The notes: generated by a model not told the origin, from the sequence alone. DNA of 64,000 nt from Acidithiobacillus ferrianus (GCF_010378095.1 NZ_WNJL01000011.1:62001-126000); one strand, 5' to 3'. Counted from the stretch's first letter, positions 8,679 through 18,081 are shown. Numbers and translations are program-made.

Positions 8679-9401
8679 TCATACCATGGCACCATTGATA
8701 GAAATGACCTGTCCACTGATATACGCAGCCCGCTCTGAAGCCAGGAATCCCACGAGATACGCCACCTCTGCCGGATGCCCCGCACGCCCCATCGGAACTA
8801 TCCGGGCGACCCGCGCGGAGTCGAAAGTCTGCGCACTCATTTCCGTTTCAATGACCCCGGGCGCCACCGCATTCACCGTGATGCCACGACTCGCGACTTC
8901 CAACGCCAGTGATTTGGTAGCCGAATGTAGCGCGCCCTTGGCCGCGGCATAATTTACCTGGCCACGATTACCCATCAGCGCGGACACGGAGGTGATATTA
9001 ATGATCCGGCCCCAACGGGTACGAATCATGGGCATCAGAACCGCCTGCGTAACATGAAAGAATCCGTTCAACGAAACATCCACGACGTCGTGCCACTGCC
9101 GCGGATCGAGCGCTGGAAAAGCCGCGTCGTCATGCACTCCGGCATTATTTACCAAAACCTGTATGGGTCCTGTATCCATCAACGCCTGCACCGCCAGATT
9201 CGTCATCTCCCGATCAGTGACATCGAAAACAGAGACCTCTGCACAGCCACCCACAGCCCGGATGGCGTCGGCTAAAGCCGCAGCTTTTGTGAAGTTACGA
9301 TGGGTATGAATAATCACCTCGAAACCGTCCTCGGCCAGCCTTTGGCAGATGGCGGCACCGATACCGCCGCTACCTCCCGTGACCAGCGCGCGCTTAGACA
9401 T
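8679..9401 (-). CDS. 3-oxoacyl-ACP reductase (FabG-like) of the APE-like cluster
   Basis: A 240-residue short-chain dehydrogenase. It has the NADPH-binding TGGSGGIG motif at residues 8-15, NNAG, a catalytic Ser in ITSVSAL and the YAAAK pair, and ends in the typical ISINGAMV tail. In APE-type pathways this enzyme reduces the 3-keto group after each ketosynthase cycle. The start at 9401 (MSKRALVTGG) is chosen over longer in-frame options because the Rossmann fold begins immediately. It overlaps the upstream dehydratase by eight bases. Confidence 0.9.
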   Translation of the reverse strand: MSKRALVTGGSGGIGAAICQRLAEDGFEVIIHTHRNFTKAAALADAIRAVGGCAEVSVFDVTDREMTNLAVQALMDTGPIQVLVNNAGVHDDAAFPALDPRQWHDVVDVSLNGFFHVTQAVLMPMIRTRWGRIINITSVSALMGNRGQVNYAAAKGALHSATKSLALEVASRGITVNAVAPGVIETEMSAQTFDSARVARIVPMGRAGHPAEVAYLVGFLASERAAYISGQVISINGAMV

Positions 9402-9876
9402 TCGATTCAGGCCGTGACGGCGGCGTGTGTTCCGGTGGGTCGATATCCACAAAAATAGCCACCCGACCTTCCAGGACGCTCCGTGGACCAGCAGATATGG
9501 TGAACCCATACAGCAAGTTACGTTGCCCTGCAAGCCTTGTCGCACGGATCGTCAAAGGACCGTCGATATCATCCAGACGGGTTACCGACGCGACCAGCCC
9601 GCGCGCACTCGCGATATAACCAATGCCAGTCCCCAGGGGCTCCTGCCCACCCCCGGTGCGCACGAGAATGTCGTGTACCGCCATGGCCTGCGCCGCATAC
9701 TCGACGCCACAGGCAACACCGAGCCGACCGTGCGAACGCAAGGGCATTTGCGGCGACCGGTGGCTGTTGGCAACACAGACGATGCTGTCTTCATCCCATC
9801 GTTCTACGGCGTCCAGCAAAAGCATATCGCCTTGATGGGGGAGATGGCTGGACATCCATTGACGATCTATGCGCAC
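9394..9876 (-). CDS. 3-hydroxyacyl-ACP dehydratase (ApeP-like) of the APE-like cluster
   Basis: A hotdog-fold dehydratase of about 160 residues. The motif HLPHQGDMLLLDAV near the N-terminus is characteristic of the ApeP-type dehydratases that introduce the double bonds of aryl polyenes, followed by VEYAAQAMAVHD. The likely start is GTG at 9876, eight bases inside the preceding chain-length-factor gene. An ATG at 9855 is the alternative. It is translationally coupled to its neighbours within the KS-CLF-DH-KR block. Confidence 0.82.
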   Translation of the reverse strand: MRIDRQWMSSHLPHQGDMLLLDAVERWDEDSIVCVANSHRSPQMPLRSHGRLGVACGVEYAAQAMAVHDILVRTGGGQEPLGTGIGYIASARGLVASVTRLDDIDGPLTIRATRLAGQRNLLYGFTISAGPRSVLEGRVAIFVDIDPPEHTPPSRPESNV

Positions 9877-10676
9877 GGGACCATCTCGATCACCAAGCCT
9901 TGGGAATCCAAGTAGTCCAGGATCACATTCCCCGTATCGCGTCTCGCGATGGAGTGCAGCAACGGAAGACAACGCGCCGCCGGAATAGAGGTTCGCAATG
10001 ACTCCAATGCGGTGTCGCCCATCGGCTGGCTGGGTGTCTCGGCGAAGGGCGCTGCATCCGCTACCCGAATCCGGGCCACGGATTTAGTCGGATGCGGGGT
10101 CGCCGTGAGCAACAGGGCAACCGCAAAAATATCGGGCACCGGGCGAGCCCGGTACAGGGGAGGGGGATAATCGGTATCGCTTGCGACCAGAAGCACCGGG
10201 GTGCAGGCTGCCGCGAGTAGCGTCAAGGCCTCCAACAACCCGGCCGCGAAACTGCCATCATAGGCGCTGACCACGGATGAGGGCGTCATTGCGCCGGTCG
10301 CTATGCCCCAGTAGCCAGAAATCGCGTTATGCACCGAATTATGAAACTGGGTGGGCGAAATCAGGTGATCGCCCGCCGCCATCGCCGAGCAGATGGCGTG
10401 ACAAATATCTCCATCCCCCCCCGAAGAGGCGAATACCGACGCCGGCTCGGAGGGTGGAACATCCGCCATGACACAGGCCGCATGCCCCACCTGGAGGGCT
10501 GCCATAACCCCCCTGCCCGCACGCCGCCGTTCTGGTGGCGGCAAGAGTGCCGACGGCGACAATACCGTTCTTGCGGCCGCATAGGCGACATCACCGGTCA
10601 GCATGCGCTCCGCGTCCTGCCAGCTCTTTATGCCCGGCCCCAACACACCAATACCGTCTATGTATCCATTGAGCAT
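9867..10676 (-). CDS. beta-ketoacyl synthase chain-length-factor-like protein
   Basis: A 269-residue protein of the ketosynthase-like family (PF13723 type) that accompanies aryl-polyene ketosynthases. Recognisable are IDGIGVLGPG at the N-terminus, ASSGGDGDICHAIC and SPTQFHNSVHNAISGYWGIA. The nucleophile region lacks an obvious catalytic cysteine, as expected of a chain-length factor that dimerises with the active KS. The start at ATG 10676 lies inside the 3' end of the KS gene. An upstream ATG at 10709 would add a short unstructured extension. Confidence 0.85.
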   Translation of the reverse strand: MLNGYIDGIGVLGPGIKSWQDAERMLTGDVAYAAARTVLSPSALLPPPERRRAGRGVMAALQVGHAACVMADVPPSEPASVFASSGGDGDICHAICSAMAAGDHLISPTQFHNSVHNAISGYWGIATGAMTPSSVVSAYDGSFAAGLLEALTLLAAACTPVLLVASDTDYPPPLYRARPVPDIFAVALLLTATPHPTKSVARIRVADAAPFAETPSQPMGDTALESLRTSIPAARCLPLLHSIARRDTGNVILDYLDSQGLVIEMVPCA

Positions 10677-10692
10677 GGCAAGACCCGGCGCG

Positions 10693-11886
10693 CTAGGTGA
10701 GGCGGCCAAAAATCAGGCTGCAGTTGCTGCCACCAAAGCCGAATGCGTTGCTCAACACGGTGGAAACCTTTCCGTGCTGATTTTGGGAGAGATAATCGAT
10801 GGCCATCGTGTCATCCCGACGCCCGGCGCTTGGACCCGACGGCATGAGGGCATTTTTAATGGCCAACACGCAGATGGCCGCCTCCAAAGCACCCGCAGCG
10901 CCCAAAGTATGACCCGTGGCCCCCTTCGTGGAACTGCACGGCGTTGCCGTCCCAAAGACATGCGCTATGGCATTCGCCTCCGCTGAGTCATTCGCGATCG
11001 TCCCCGTCCCGTGCAAATTGATATAATCGATATCCCGGGGATTCAGCCCTGCGGCATGTAGTGCGCGCTCCATCGCCAGGCGGGCTCCCAGACCCTCCGG
11101 ATGTGGCGAGGACATATGGTAGGCATCGCTGGACTCCCCCACACCCAGCAACAAGACCGAATCGTCGTCCAGAGGGTCCGATATCCGCTCCAGGAGCAAA
11201 TAAGCGGCCGCCTCCCCAATGGAAATCCCGGCGCGATCATCGCTGAAAGGGCGGCAACACTCCTCGGCCAAAAGACCAAGGGACTTAAAACCATAGAGCG
11301 TGGTAGCGCATAGGGAATCCACACCACCCACTACGGCCGCATCGATCAAACCGCTGTCCACCATACGCTGTGCCGAGGCAAAAACTTTCGCGCTGGAAGA
11401 ACAGGCCGACGAAACGGCCAGCGCGGGTCCTTCGAGACGAAGTTTACGCCGCACGAATTCCGTCAGGGAATATGGACTATGGGTAGCCGCGTATACGAAA
11501 TCCGCAGGCAATTGGCCGCTTACAGCGTCGCGATGCCGGAACGCCCATTCGGTACGCAACATGCCGGCCGTGCTGGTCCCCAGAAAAATGCCTACGCGTC
11601 GCCGCCCCCATCTTTCGATGGCCGCATCCACGGCATCCACAAACCCGTCTTCGGCAAGCGCCAGTTGCGCCAAGCGATTATTACGGCAGTTGAACTCTCG
11701 CAGATCAGCGTCGATGGCTTCATCGTCAACCACATCCACCTCTCCGATCCACGTGTCCAGCACAAGGTCGCGAAATGCACAGCGGACAAGACCACACCGT
11801 TGTGCACGCAACGCGGACAACGTTTGCGTCAAACCCCGTCCAATACAACTCGTCGCCGTCATGCCAGAAATCGTCAAGGAAGACAT
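10693..11886 (-). CDS. beta-ketoacyl-ACP synthase (FabF-like) of the APE-like cluster
   Basis: A 397-residue condensing enzyme with a complete catalytic triad: Cys162 in VSSACSSSAK, His292 in HGTGT and His326 in KGATGHTLGA, then a GFGGSNCSL tail. It should elongate an ACP-bound starter with malonyl-ACP. It is the first gene of the minus-strand block KS, CLF, dehydratase, ketoreductase, antiporter. Only this one fully active ketosynthase is visible in the cluster, whereas characterised APE loci usually have additional KS genes. Confidence 0.9.
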   Translation of the reverse strand: MSSLTISGMTATSCIGRGLTQTLSALRAQRCGLVRCAFRDLVLDTWIGEVDVVDDEAIDADLREFNCRNNRLAQLALAEDGFVDAVDAAIERWGRRRVGIFLGTSTAGMLRTEWAFRHRDAVSGQLPADFVYAATHSPYSLTEFVRRKLRLEGPALAVSSACSSSAKVFASAQRMVDSGLIDAAVVGGVDSLCATTLYGFKSLGLLAEECCRPFSDDRAGISIGEAAAYLLLERISDPLDDDSVLLLGVGESSDAYHMSSPHPEGLGARLAMERALHAAGLNPRDIDYINLHGTGTIANDSAEANAIAHVFGTATPCSSTKGATGHTLGAAGALEAAICVLAIKNALMPSGPSAGRRDDTMAIDYLSQNQHGKVSTVLSNAFGFGGSNCSLIFGRLT

Positions 11887-12149
11887 AAATATTATAAATC
11901 AATGTGATATAATTTCAGCATTGTGATGGCGAGGCCGCCAAAAGTCAACTCTCCCGGGCGGCTCACCGCCCCCCATACGATCTTGGCCCGCGGGACCTGC
12001 GCCCGGGAGGGTGGACGGCAACCCATTCTGGGTTACAATCCTACCCACAATACGCCGCTTACGGCACACGCAACGACGATCCTCACGCAACTTGATCATA
12101 CGCGCGTCACTGGGGTCAGACGTGATCTATTGAAACGGAGATGTTAAGA
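11887..12149. promoter_or_regulatory. divergent intergenic region between KS and ACP genes
   Basis: This 263-base spacer separates the minus-strand ketosynthase from the plus-strand ACP, so it should hold promoters for both. The part next to the ketosynthase (about 11885-11930) is AT-rich and contains TATAAT-like stretches. The ACP ribosome binding site GGAG lies at 12137-12140. A short minus-strand frame inside it has no recognisable content. Confidence 0.45.
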
Positions 12150-12413
12150 ATGGGCCTTACCCCGGCAGAGGCAGAATTGAGCCGCTTAATCATAGAGTCT
12201 TTGAACCTGCCCATGGACCCCTTGCAGGTCGATCCTGAAGCATCCCTCTATGGCGGCCCTTTAGGCCTGGATTCCATCGACTTTCTGGAAATTTCCATGG
12301 TCATCACCAAAAAATATGGGGTGATGATCTCCAGTGGCGGAGAAGATAAAACAGAAATATTCAACAGCCTGCGAAGTCTTTGCAACTATGTACAAAACCA
12401 CAAACCCGGATAA
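12150..12413 (+). CDS. acyl carrier protein of the APE-like cluster
   Basis: An 87-residue ACP. The phosphopantetheine attachment site is Ser42 in GLDSIDFLE, and the protein ends in a helical carrier-domain fold. ATG 12150 is preferred to ATG 12141 because GGAG at 12137-12140 is nine bases from the former and directly abuts the latter. It is the only ACP gene in the cluster and stands alone on the plus strand between two minus-strand blocks, converging on the MMPL exporter 15 bases downstream. Confidence 0.9.
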   Translation: MGLTPAEAELSRLIIESLNLPMDPLQVDPEASLYGGPLGLDSIDFLEISMVITKKYGVMISSGGEDKTEIFNSLRSLCNYVQNHKPG

Positions 12414-12428
12414 ACGGGTCGCGTAACT

Positions 12429-14819
12429 TTAGGGAACACTTCCATCACCAATGACCCGCGTCTTGCCTCCCACCAGCATCTCTCGATCCGTCAAACTCGC
12501 AGAAAACCATAGCGCTAACACAACCCCTGGCGCAACCGTGGCGCCGATCGCCTGCAGGACCGGAACCCCCGAGAACGCTAGTGGCCCAAAACCCATCACC
12601 GTCGCCATGTTGGCGATGACCAGGGATACCAGGGTGCGCGATGCACTCTCCTCATCCGCCCGCACGCCACGATCGAAGAAAAGCGCGTAGTTTGATCCCA
12701 CCGCGACGATCAACATGAGACCAATGAGGTTCATCATGTTCAGTTCGACACCCAGCGCAATGAATCCCGCGGCTACGGTAAGTACGGACGCGATCAATGG
12801 CAACAATATTCGCAGCACCCGAAAAATCGATCGAAAAACCACCCACAGCAGCAGGACAATGCCCACAACACCCGCGAGAGACCACTTGATGGCGTTATCC
12901 ATATAGCCGCTGTAGAGCGTATTGGTGGCATTTGAAACATCGATAAACATCGCCTTATCCATAGAGTGCCGCAGCAACGCGGACTGCACCGTCTTCCGGT
13001 CGATCCTGCCGGATGGTGGCGCGGCAACGGGTAACAGCACGCGCCATCCGTTGCCCTGCCGTACCACCATGCTCTCTACCAGTTCTCTGACGCCGGCCGG
13101 CAGATCCGCCCTGGTAAGCGGCCGCAGACCCCGTTCCCGCTCCATTTCGCGGACGAATGGAGAGAATAACGCCGCCGTTACCGGCAATCCGTGTACCGCC
13201 TCGGTCAAACGCGCGGTGAGCACATCTTCCGGAGGGATGGCGGACTTTCGCTTCAGTTGCGTCGCCACACTCGGCAGAAAATTTACGGGTGATTGAAAAC
13301 CTCCGATAACCCCTTCACGCTGGAGCCGTTGCAGGAGTGGGCCGGCTTCCTCAGCCGCCTGAAGGGCCGCATCGAATGTAGATCCAGAAACCACCAGGAG
13401 ATATCCGGCTTCGGGAATTCCCATATCATTGCGCAGCCTCGCATAAAGCGATTGCTCGGTCTTGGGAACCGGGCTGAGCGCGGACAATTCATGATTCCAA
13501 ATGTGATGGCGATGCATAATGAGTATGCCACTCGCCAGAACAACGAAGAACACCACGACCCATCTGGCGGACGCCACTCCCCGGGCGGCCCCGAGAAAAA
13601 AACGCCCCAGCCGATTCAGATCGGGACCGCGAAAGTTGCCCGGGAGCAGCCCGGGCAAGACGAATCGAGTGACCATCGAGGCGGTGAGCAAACCGGCGAT
13701 GGCGTACAGACCAAGCTGCGACAAACCCGGCAGGTTGGAAAACAGCAGGCTGGCGAACCCGATAATCGACGTCGCCACGCCCAGTCTGACGGTCGGCCAG
13801 TATTTGCTGGCCCATTGTTCCGCGCCGGCACTCGTCTGTCCCGTTTGCACCAGAAAATAGATCGAATAGTCCACCGCCTCTCCGATCAGTGCGGTGCCGA
13901 ATCCCAGCGTGATGTCATAGACCCTCCCAAAACCCAACGACACCGCGGCAATGCCAACCGCTATGCCGGATATCACCGGGATCAGGCCGAACAGGAGTGC
14001 AACGGCGGAGCGATAAACCAGCAAGAGCAGGACGACGATCATGGTGCCACTGATCAGCGACATGAACTCCGCGGCATGGACGATGGTGTTTCGCGCAGCT
14101 ACCGAGATCACCCCCACACCCGTCAGCACCAGATGCGCGTTTTCACCGGGCCGTCCCGTTGTTGCTTTAGCGCGCGCAAAGGCTTCCCTTACACGGTTTA
14201 TGGCGTGTTGTTGCGCCTCGGTGTCCGATCCGGAGAAACGCGTTTGCAACAACAGCAATGCCGTGTCCCCACTGGGCGACGTCCATACCCCATGATGGGG
14301 CACCGGCTGCGGCATCCCGCTCATTTCCTTGGCGATGTACACCATGGTTCCGGTAGGATCTCCAGGGAAGAGCGCCTCCACCGCCTCGCCCCCCGGCGTC
14401 GCCAGGACATTGAGCATCTTTTCTATCGCGTCACGCAAACCGGTTACTGTAAAGAGTTCCGGGCGGGTGGTTGGACTCAGCAGATAGCGGTGGGTGAAGA
14501 GATAATGATATACCTTTTCGTGCGTACCTGAATTCCCGTTGCTCACGATTTCAAAGTGATCATCTCCGCGCAGATCCTGGACCATGTGCTCAGATATTTT
14601 CGTTCTTACGGCCGCGGTACCGCCTTCGATACCCGCCAATATGTTCCGCGACAGCGGACCCTTGCGCAGTTGCTCATTCAACACCGTTTGCTGGACACTA
14701 GGCGATCGGGGGAAGAACTCGGACAGGGTCGCCAAAAATTGGGTATGGCTGATTACACCGACGGCACCCAGCACGGTCGCCAGCCATATCCCCAAGATCA
14801 GCCATCTATGGCGGCTCAT
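12429..14819 (-). CDS. MMPL-family RND exporter of the APE-like cluster
   Basis: A 796-residue inner-membrane exporter of the MMPL/RND type. It has an N-terminal membrane segment, a periplasmic loop, a first bundle of membrane helices at about residues 250-420, a second periplasmic domain and a second bundle at about 640-790. The length and two-fold layout match the exporters found in aryl-polyene and xanthomonadin clusters, which are thought to move the product or its lipid carrier across the inner membrane. Its ATG overlaps the stop of the LolA-like gene by four bases, which couples the two proposed transport components. Confidence 0.88.
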   Translation of the reverse strand: MSRHRWLILGIWLATVLGAVGVISHTQFLATLSEFFPRSPSVQQTVLNEQLRKGPLSRNILAGIEGGTAAVRTKISEHMVQDLRGDDHFEIVSNGNSGTHEKVYHYLFTHRYLLSPTTRPELFTVTGLRDAIEKMLNVLATPGGEAVEALFPGDPTGTMVYIAKEMSGMPQPVPHHGVWTSPSGDTALLLLQTRFSGSDTEAQQHAINRVREAFARAKATTGRPGENAHLVLTGVGVISVAARNTIVHAAEFMSLISGTMIVVLLLLVYRSAVALLFGLIPVISGIAVGIAAVSLGFGRVYDITLGFGTALIGEAVDYSIYFLVQTGQTSAGAEQWASKYWPTVRLGVATSIIGFASLLFSNLPGLSQLGLYAIAGLLTASMVTRFVLPGLLPGNFRGPDLNRLGRFFLGAARGVASARWVVVFFVVLASGILIMHRHHIWNHELSALSPVPKTEQSLYARLRNDMGIPEAGYLLVVSGSTFDAALQAAEEAGPLLQRLQREGVIGGFQSPVNFLPSVATQLKRKSAIPPEDVLTARLTEAVHGLPVTAALFSPFVREMERERGLRPLTRADLPAGVRELVESMVVRQGNGWRVLLPVAAPPSGRIDRKTVQSALLRHSMDKAMFIDVSNATNTLYSGYMDNAIKWSLAGVVGIVLLLWVVFRSIFRVLRILLPLIASVLTVAAGFIALGVELNMMNLIGLMLIVAVGSNYALFFDRGVRADEESASRTLVSLVIANMATVMGFGPLAFSGVPVLQAIGATVAPGVVLALWFSASLTDREMLVGGKTRVIGDGSVP

Positions 14820-15388
14820 GGCGTTGACGTATCGCCTAGCGTGATGACCGACCGGTCATGATTGGTTTTCACAATGGTGATATGGCGCACCCTCTCTCTA
14901 CTGCCGCTCACGGTTATCGACTGGATCAACTTGGCTACGTCCTTTTTACTAGGCGCCAACATCAGCGACCAGTCATTCTTATCTCCTTTTAGCGAAAGAG
15001 TAAAAAACCGTTCCAGAAGCGCTCGATTTCCGGTCAGCGTTCCGCGGATACTGTCGATGAAGGCCAGTAATTCGGGGTGATCTTCGAGCGGCACAGTGTG
15101 ATGATCCATGATGAGGAGGTCACCCCGCACGCGTATGGTCTGGTCATCCGGCTGGAGGGTATGCATTTCCAGTACGTCCGGTGATACGAAGCGCATGTCG
15201 CCAGAGGATTTTATGGGCTGGTTCAGAAAGCTAATATATTTTAGCTCCACAAAAGTGGTCTGGCCGGATTTTTCCTGCGCCAATGCATGCATCAGTTGGG
15301 TGATATCCCAATCTGCCGCATGCGCACGCAATGTCATGACCAACCCCAAAAACAGTGCAGCGAACATCGCACGTACGATAAACCGCAT
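14816..15388 (-). CDS. LolA-like periplasmic carrier protein of the APE-like cluster
   Basis: A 190-residue exported protein. The start at ATG 15388 gives a clean signal peptide (MRFIVRAMFAALFLGLVMTL then RAHA) with predicted cleavage after residue 24. The mature part resembles the LolA-like proteins of APE clusters (FVELKYISFLNQPIKSSGDM, then FVSPDVLEMHT). These are thought to ferry lipidated product through the periplasm. The frame is open upstream, but that part overlaps the LpxL-like gene and lacks protein-like character. The next gene, the MMPL exporter, overlaps by ATGA. Confidence 0.82.
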   Translation of the reverse strand: MRFIVRAMFAALFLGLVMTLRAHAADWDITQLMHALAQEKSGQTTFVELKYISFLNQPIKSSGDMRFVSPDVLEMHTLQPDDQTIRVRGDLLIMDHHTVPLEDHPELLAFIDSIRGTLTGNRALLERFFTLSLKGDKNDWSLMLAPSKKDVAKLIQSITVSGSRERVRHITIVKTNHDRSVITLGDTSTP

Positions 15389-15494
15389 GTATAGGTAGAA
15401 GGGCCGATTATGTGTGATTATTGAAAATTGGCAAGATACCCATTCTTTACAGGACATATCGCCTGCGGGCATCTGCAGCTCCATGATGTGGTCA

Positions 15495-16427
15495 TTAACT
15501 CCAGAAATCATAGAAATTGAACCAGTTATACGGTGACAGATGACAATGATACTCCACTTCCTTGACATAATTTATCATGGCATTGCGAATAGCCTCTTCG
15601 CGACCCGCCGGTTCCACATCGGTGAAATCGGCGATCTGCTTTAAAAACATTTCGTATTTCCCCGGGCCGGTATAAAGTCCCACCATAAAAAACAACGGCC
15701 GCTGAAGAATCGCCGCGATGCGAAAAGTCCCACTGGGCCAATATGCCATGTCTCCCAGAAACCGAATGGGCTGTTTCCTCTCGGATCCCACGGACCGGTC
15801 ACCTAGAAAACCCACTAACGCCCCTTTCCCAAGCTGCTCTTGAACACGCAGCATGGTGTCCGGACGACCCAGTGGGATAACGTGCGGTGGCGTGGTGGCT
15901 TTTATGCGGGATAGCGCGGTGTTTATCTTCCTCGCGTTTTCCTCATACATGACCGCTACGATCGACAATCCCGGATATTGCTGTCCAACCGATCGCAAGA
16001 CCTCAAAGCTGCCCAAGTGGGCGCCGACCAGTAACGCGCCGCGCGCCTCCACAATCGCATGTTCCATTTCCTTGGACAGATGCGTTTGTATGGTAAAGGA
16101 AGACACCTCATCACCGAGGAGATAAACCCTGTCGTGAATCGTTACCGCAAAAGTCAGGAAATGGCGATAGAGATCCCGGATACGCACTGGACGACACAGG
16201 ATTCGGGCAAGGTAGAGCCTGGAGCCATGCCGCGCCACCGGAGCGAAACACAGGAAATAAGCCGCGATAAGGCGCAACACCATATGCGCGGCACGCCTTC
16301 CCATCCGTTTTGAGATCCAGAGCATCAGACGAAGCAAAAAACGGCTTCCGCGCTCCGGTTTATGTAACCACTCGGCGTCGCTCCATGGATGCGCTGGCAT
16401 TATCGGATCGGTCAATGCGAGAGTCAC
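15495..16427 (-). CDS. LpxL/HtrB-like acyltransferase of the APE-like cluster
   Basis: A 310-residue acyltransferase of the lipid A lauroyl/myristoyl transferase family. The HX4E catalytic box is visible in AHLGSFE (H137, E142), and the conserved GFLGDRSVGSERK region is near residue 205. A single hydrophobic segment lies near residues 48-64. A homologue is present in most APE clusters and is thought to acylate the lipid anchor of the polyene. It follows the small dehydratase with an ATGA overlap. Confidence 0.86.
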   Translation of the reverse strand: MTLALTDPIMPAHPWSDAEWLHKPERGSRFLLRLMLWISKRMGRRAAHMVLRLIAAYFLCFAPVARHGSRLYLARILCRPVRIRDLYRHFLTFAVTIHDRVYLLGDEVSSFTIQTHLSKEMEHAIVEARGALLVGAHLGSFEVLRSVGQQYPGLSIVAVMYEENARKINTALSRIKATTPPHVIPLGRPDTMLRVQEQLGKGALVGFLGDRSVGSERKQPIRFLGDMAYWPSGTFRIAAILQRPLFFMVGLYTGPGKYEMFLKQIADFTDVEPAGREEAIRNAMINYVKEVEYHCHLSPYNWFNFYDFWS

Positions 16428-16732
16428 TCCAGCAGGTTGCCGGAGAAACCACCCCCCGCCACCAAACGAGTCCCCGCATGCATCTCGAATGCCACTCGTT
16501 TACCGTCCAATTCCGTCACACGGAGACGGAGCGGCTCACCAGGCGGCACCGGACTATGAAATTTCACGGTATCGAGACGGTATCCGGTAATGCGCATGCC
16601 CATGGCGGTTTCCATTTCATAAATAACCGTGTCCAGCAACAGCACACCGGGGACCATCGGATTTCCGGGGAAGTGTCCAACGAATACCGGGTGCCCCACC
16701 GGAATCATAAATTCATGTTCATGGCATTTCAT
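16424..16732 (-). CDS. FabZ-like thioester dehydratase (ApeI-like)
   Basis: A 102-residue hotdog protein. The motif HPVFVGHFPGNPMVPGVLLL (residues 14-33) includes the catalytic-type histidine of the FabA/FabZ family. It is the second dehydratase in the cluster and matches the ApeI type. It is shorter than FabZ (about 145 residues), which is normal for this subgroup. It overlaps both the acyl ligase upstream and the LpxL-like gene downstream by four bases. Confidence 0.84.
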   Translation of the reverse strand: MKCHEHEFMIPVGHPVFVGHFPGNPMVPGVLLLDTVIYEMETAMGMRITGYRLDTVKFHSPVPPGEPLRLRVTELDGKRVAFEMHAGTRLVAGGGFSGNLLE

Positions 16733-18081
16733 GGGCCTTTCTCCTCTCCGCGGATCCAGTCAGCCATCAGTGTTTTTAATGCCTCTCGTGGTATTTTTCC
16801 GGTGCCATTCCTCGGCAACTTGTCCACAAGCATTAATGGGCGAGGGACGAATACCGGGTCAATCTGCTGCTTGAGTAATGTATATATCGTTTGCACATCC
16901 AACCCTGGAGCGACCGCAAATGCAACCAAACGCGTCACTCGGCCATCATCGGGTGGATCGGGCATGAAAAATACACCATCCAGCACACCCGGGATATTAT
17001 TGAGCTGATAATTTAGATACCCGATCGAGCTACGTTTACCCGCCACATTTACCAGATCGGCGGCGCGTCCATATAGGCGAAAGCGATTCCCCCCCAATGT
17101 TTCTATATGGTCTGCTGTTGCGACAGCGTGTTGCAGGTGCCCGCCACACACCGACATTCGTCCATCCTTCATGGTCCACGACAGTTCCGGGAACAAATGC
17201 CAATCGTCCGTTTGGCTGCTGCGCCGGGTCGCGACAACACCGGTTTCCGTGGACCCATAGATCTCTATCAACTTGCTTTTGAATCGCCTTTCAGCCTCCT
17301 CCGCGAGATCCCGGCCCAAGGGCGCCGTGGCGGAAAGCAACAGATCCACACTCGGCAACGGCGCATCGATAGCCAATATGGCGCGCAGATGAATAGGGGT
17401 GCTGACCAACACACGCGGTCTGGAGACCATGGATATTTCCGCACAGATATCCGCAGGAAAGAAATGACGCTCCGTGGCGATAACGCCCGCGCACTGCCAG
17501 ATCATGACTATGGTGGACTCAAAACCGTACATATGCTGTGCGGGGACCGTGCCAATCACGGTATATCTGCGGCCATCCAGCAAACCCAGACACAGCGCCT
17601 CCGCACGCACGGCATATACCAAATCCCCCCAAGTTTTCAGGTGAGGGACCGGTACACCCGTGGAACCCGAGGTAAACACGTAGGCGACCGGGAGCGTTTC
17701 CGGCAGACTCGGGACAACGGGCGAGGCGGTGGCGGGGGCCTCCGGAAGCTCCGCGGGAAAAGGCAGATAGGGGATGCCCACATCATTCCCGTCATCACCG
17801 AGGCAGAAAACCTCCGGCGCGAACTCCGCTATCTGTTTAACGCTCCCAGGGGTATACATGGACGGTAACAGACTGGTTTTACCGGCGATCATGGCCGCGG
17901 CGAGGCCCACCATGAAATGGTAACGGTCCTGGCAGGTATTGAGCAAATATTGACCCGGCATCAACATCGCGCGGATAGAGGCCACGTCCGCCAAAAATTG
18001 GCGCAGAGTGATGCCTCTACCCTGCCTGATAGCCACGAAATCATCCAGTGACCTATGTGTCATCATCGGGAGGTCGTTCAT
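16729..18081 (-). CDS. AMP-dependent acyl/aryl ligase (ApeH-like)
   Basis: A 450-residue adenylate-forming enzyme. Core motifs are YVFTSGSTGVPVPH (A3), EIYGSTETG (A5), GRAADLVNVAGKR (A8) and LPRNGTGKI (A10, with the catalytic lysine). In aryl-polyene clusters this enzyme activates the starter acid and loads it on an ACP. It therefore defines the chemistry of the chain start, but its substrate cannot be read from sequence. It overlaps the FabZ-like gene by four bases and sits 52 bases downstream of the membrane-protein gene. Confidence 0.86.
   Translation of the reverse strand: MNDLPMMTHRSLDDFVAIRQGRGITLRQFLADVASIRAMLMPGQYLLNTCQDRYHFMVGLAAAMIAGKTSLLPSMYTPGSVKQIAEFAPEVFCLGDDGNDVGIPYLPFPAELPEAPATASPVVPSLPETLPVAYVFTSGSTGVPVPHLKTWGDLVYAVRAEALCLGLLDGRRYTVIGTVPAQHMYGFESTIVMIWQCAGVIATERHFFPADICAEISMVSRPRVLVSTPIHLRAILAIDAPLPSVDLLLSATAPLGRDLAEEAERRFKSKLIEIYGSTETGVVATRRSSQTDDWHLFPELSWTMKDGRMSVCGGHLQHAVATADHIETLGGNRFRLYGRAADLVNVAGKRSSIGYLNYQLNNIPGVLDGVFFMPDPPDDGRVTRLVAFAVAPGLDVQTIYTLLKQQIDPVFVPRPLMLVDKLPRNGTGKIPREALKTLMADWIRGEEKGP

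Noticed and set aside
11899-12099. 66-codon minus-strand frame between KS and ACP
   Set aside because: Arginine-rich random-looking sequence in a promoter region; no start signal.
12395-12425. ACCCG/CGGGT hairpin at the end of the ACP gene as a terminator
   Set aside because: The stem is only five base pairs, overlaps the stop codon and is not followed by a T run.
13293-14531. 412-codon plus-strand frame opposite the MMPL exporter
   Set aside because: Antisense shadow without motifs, start signal or conserved composition.
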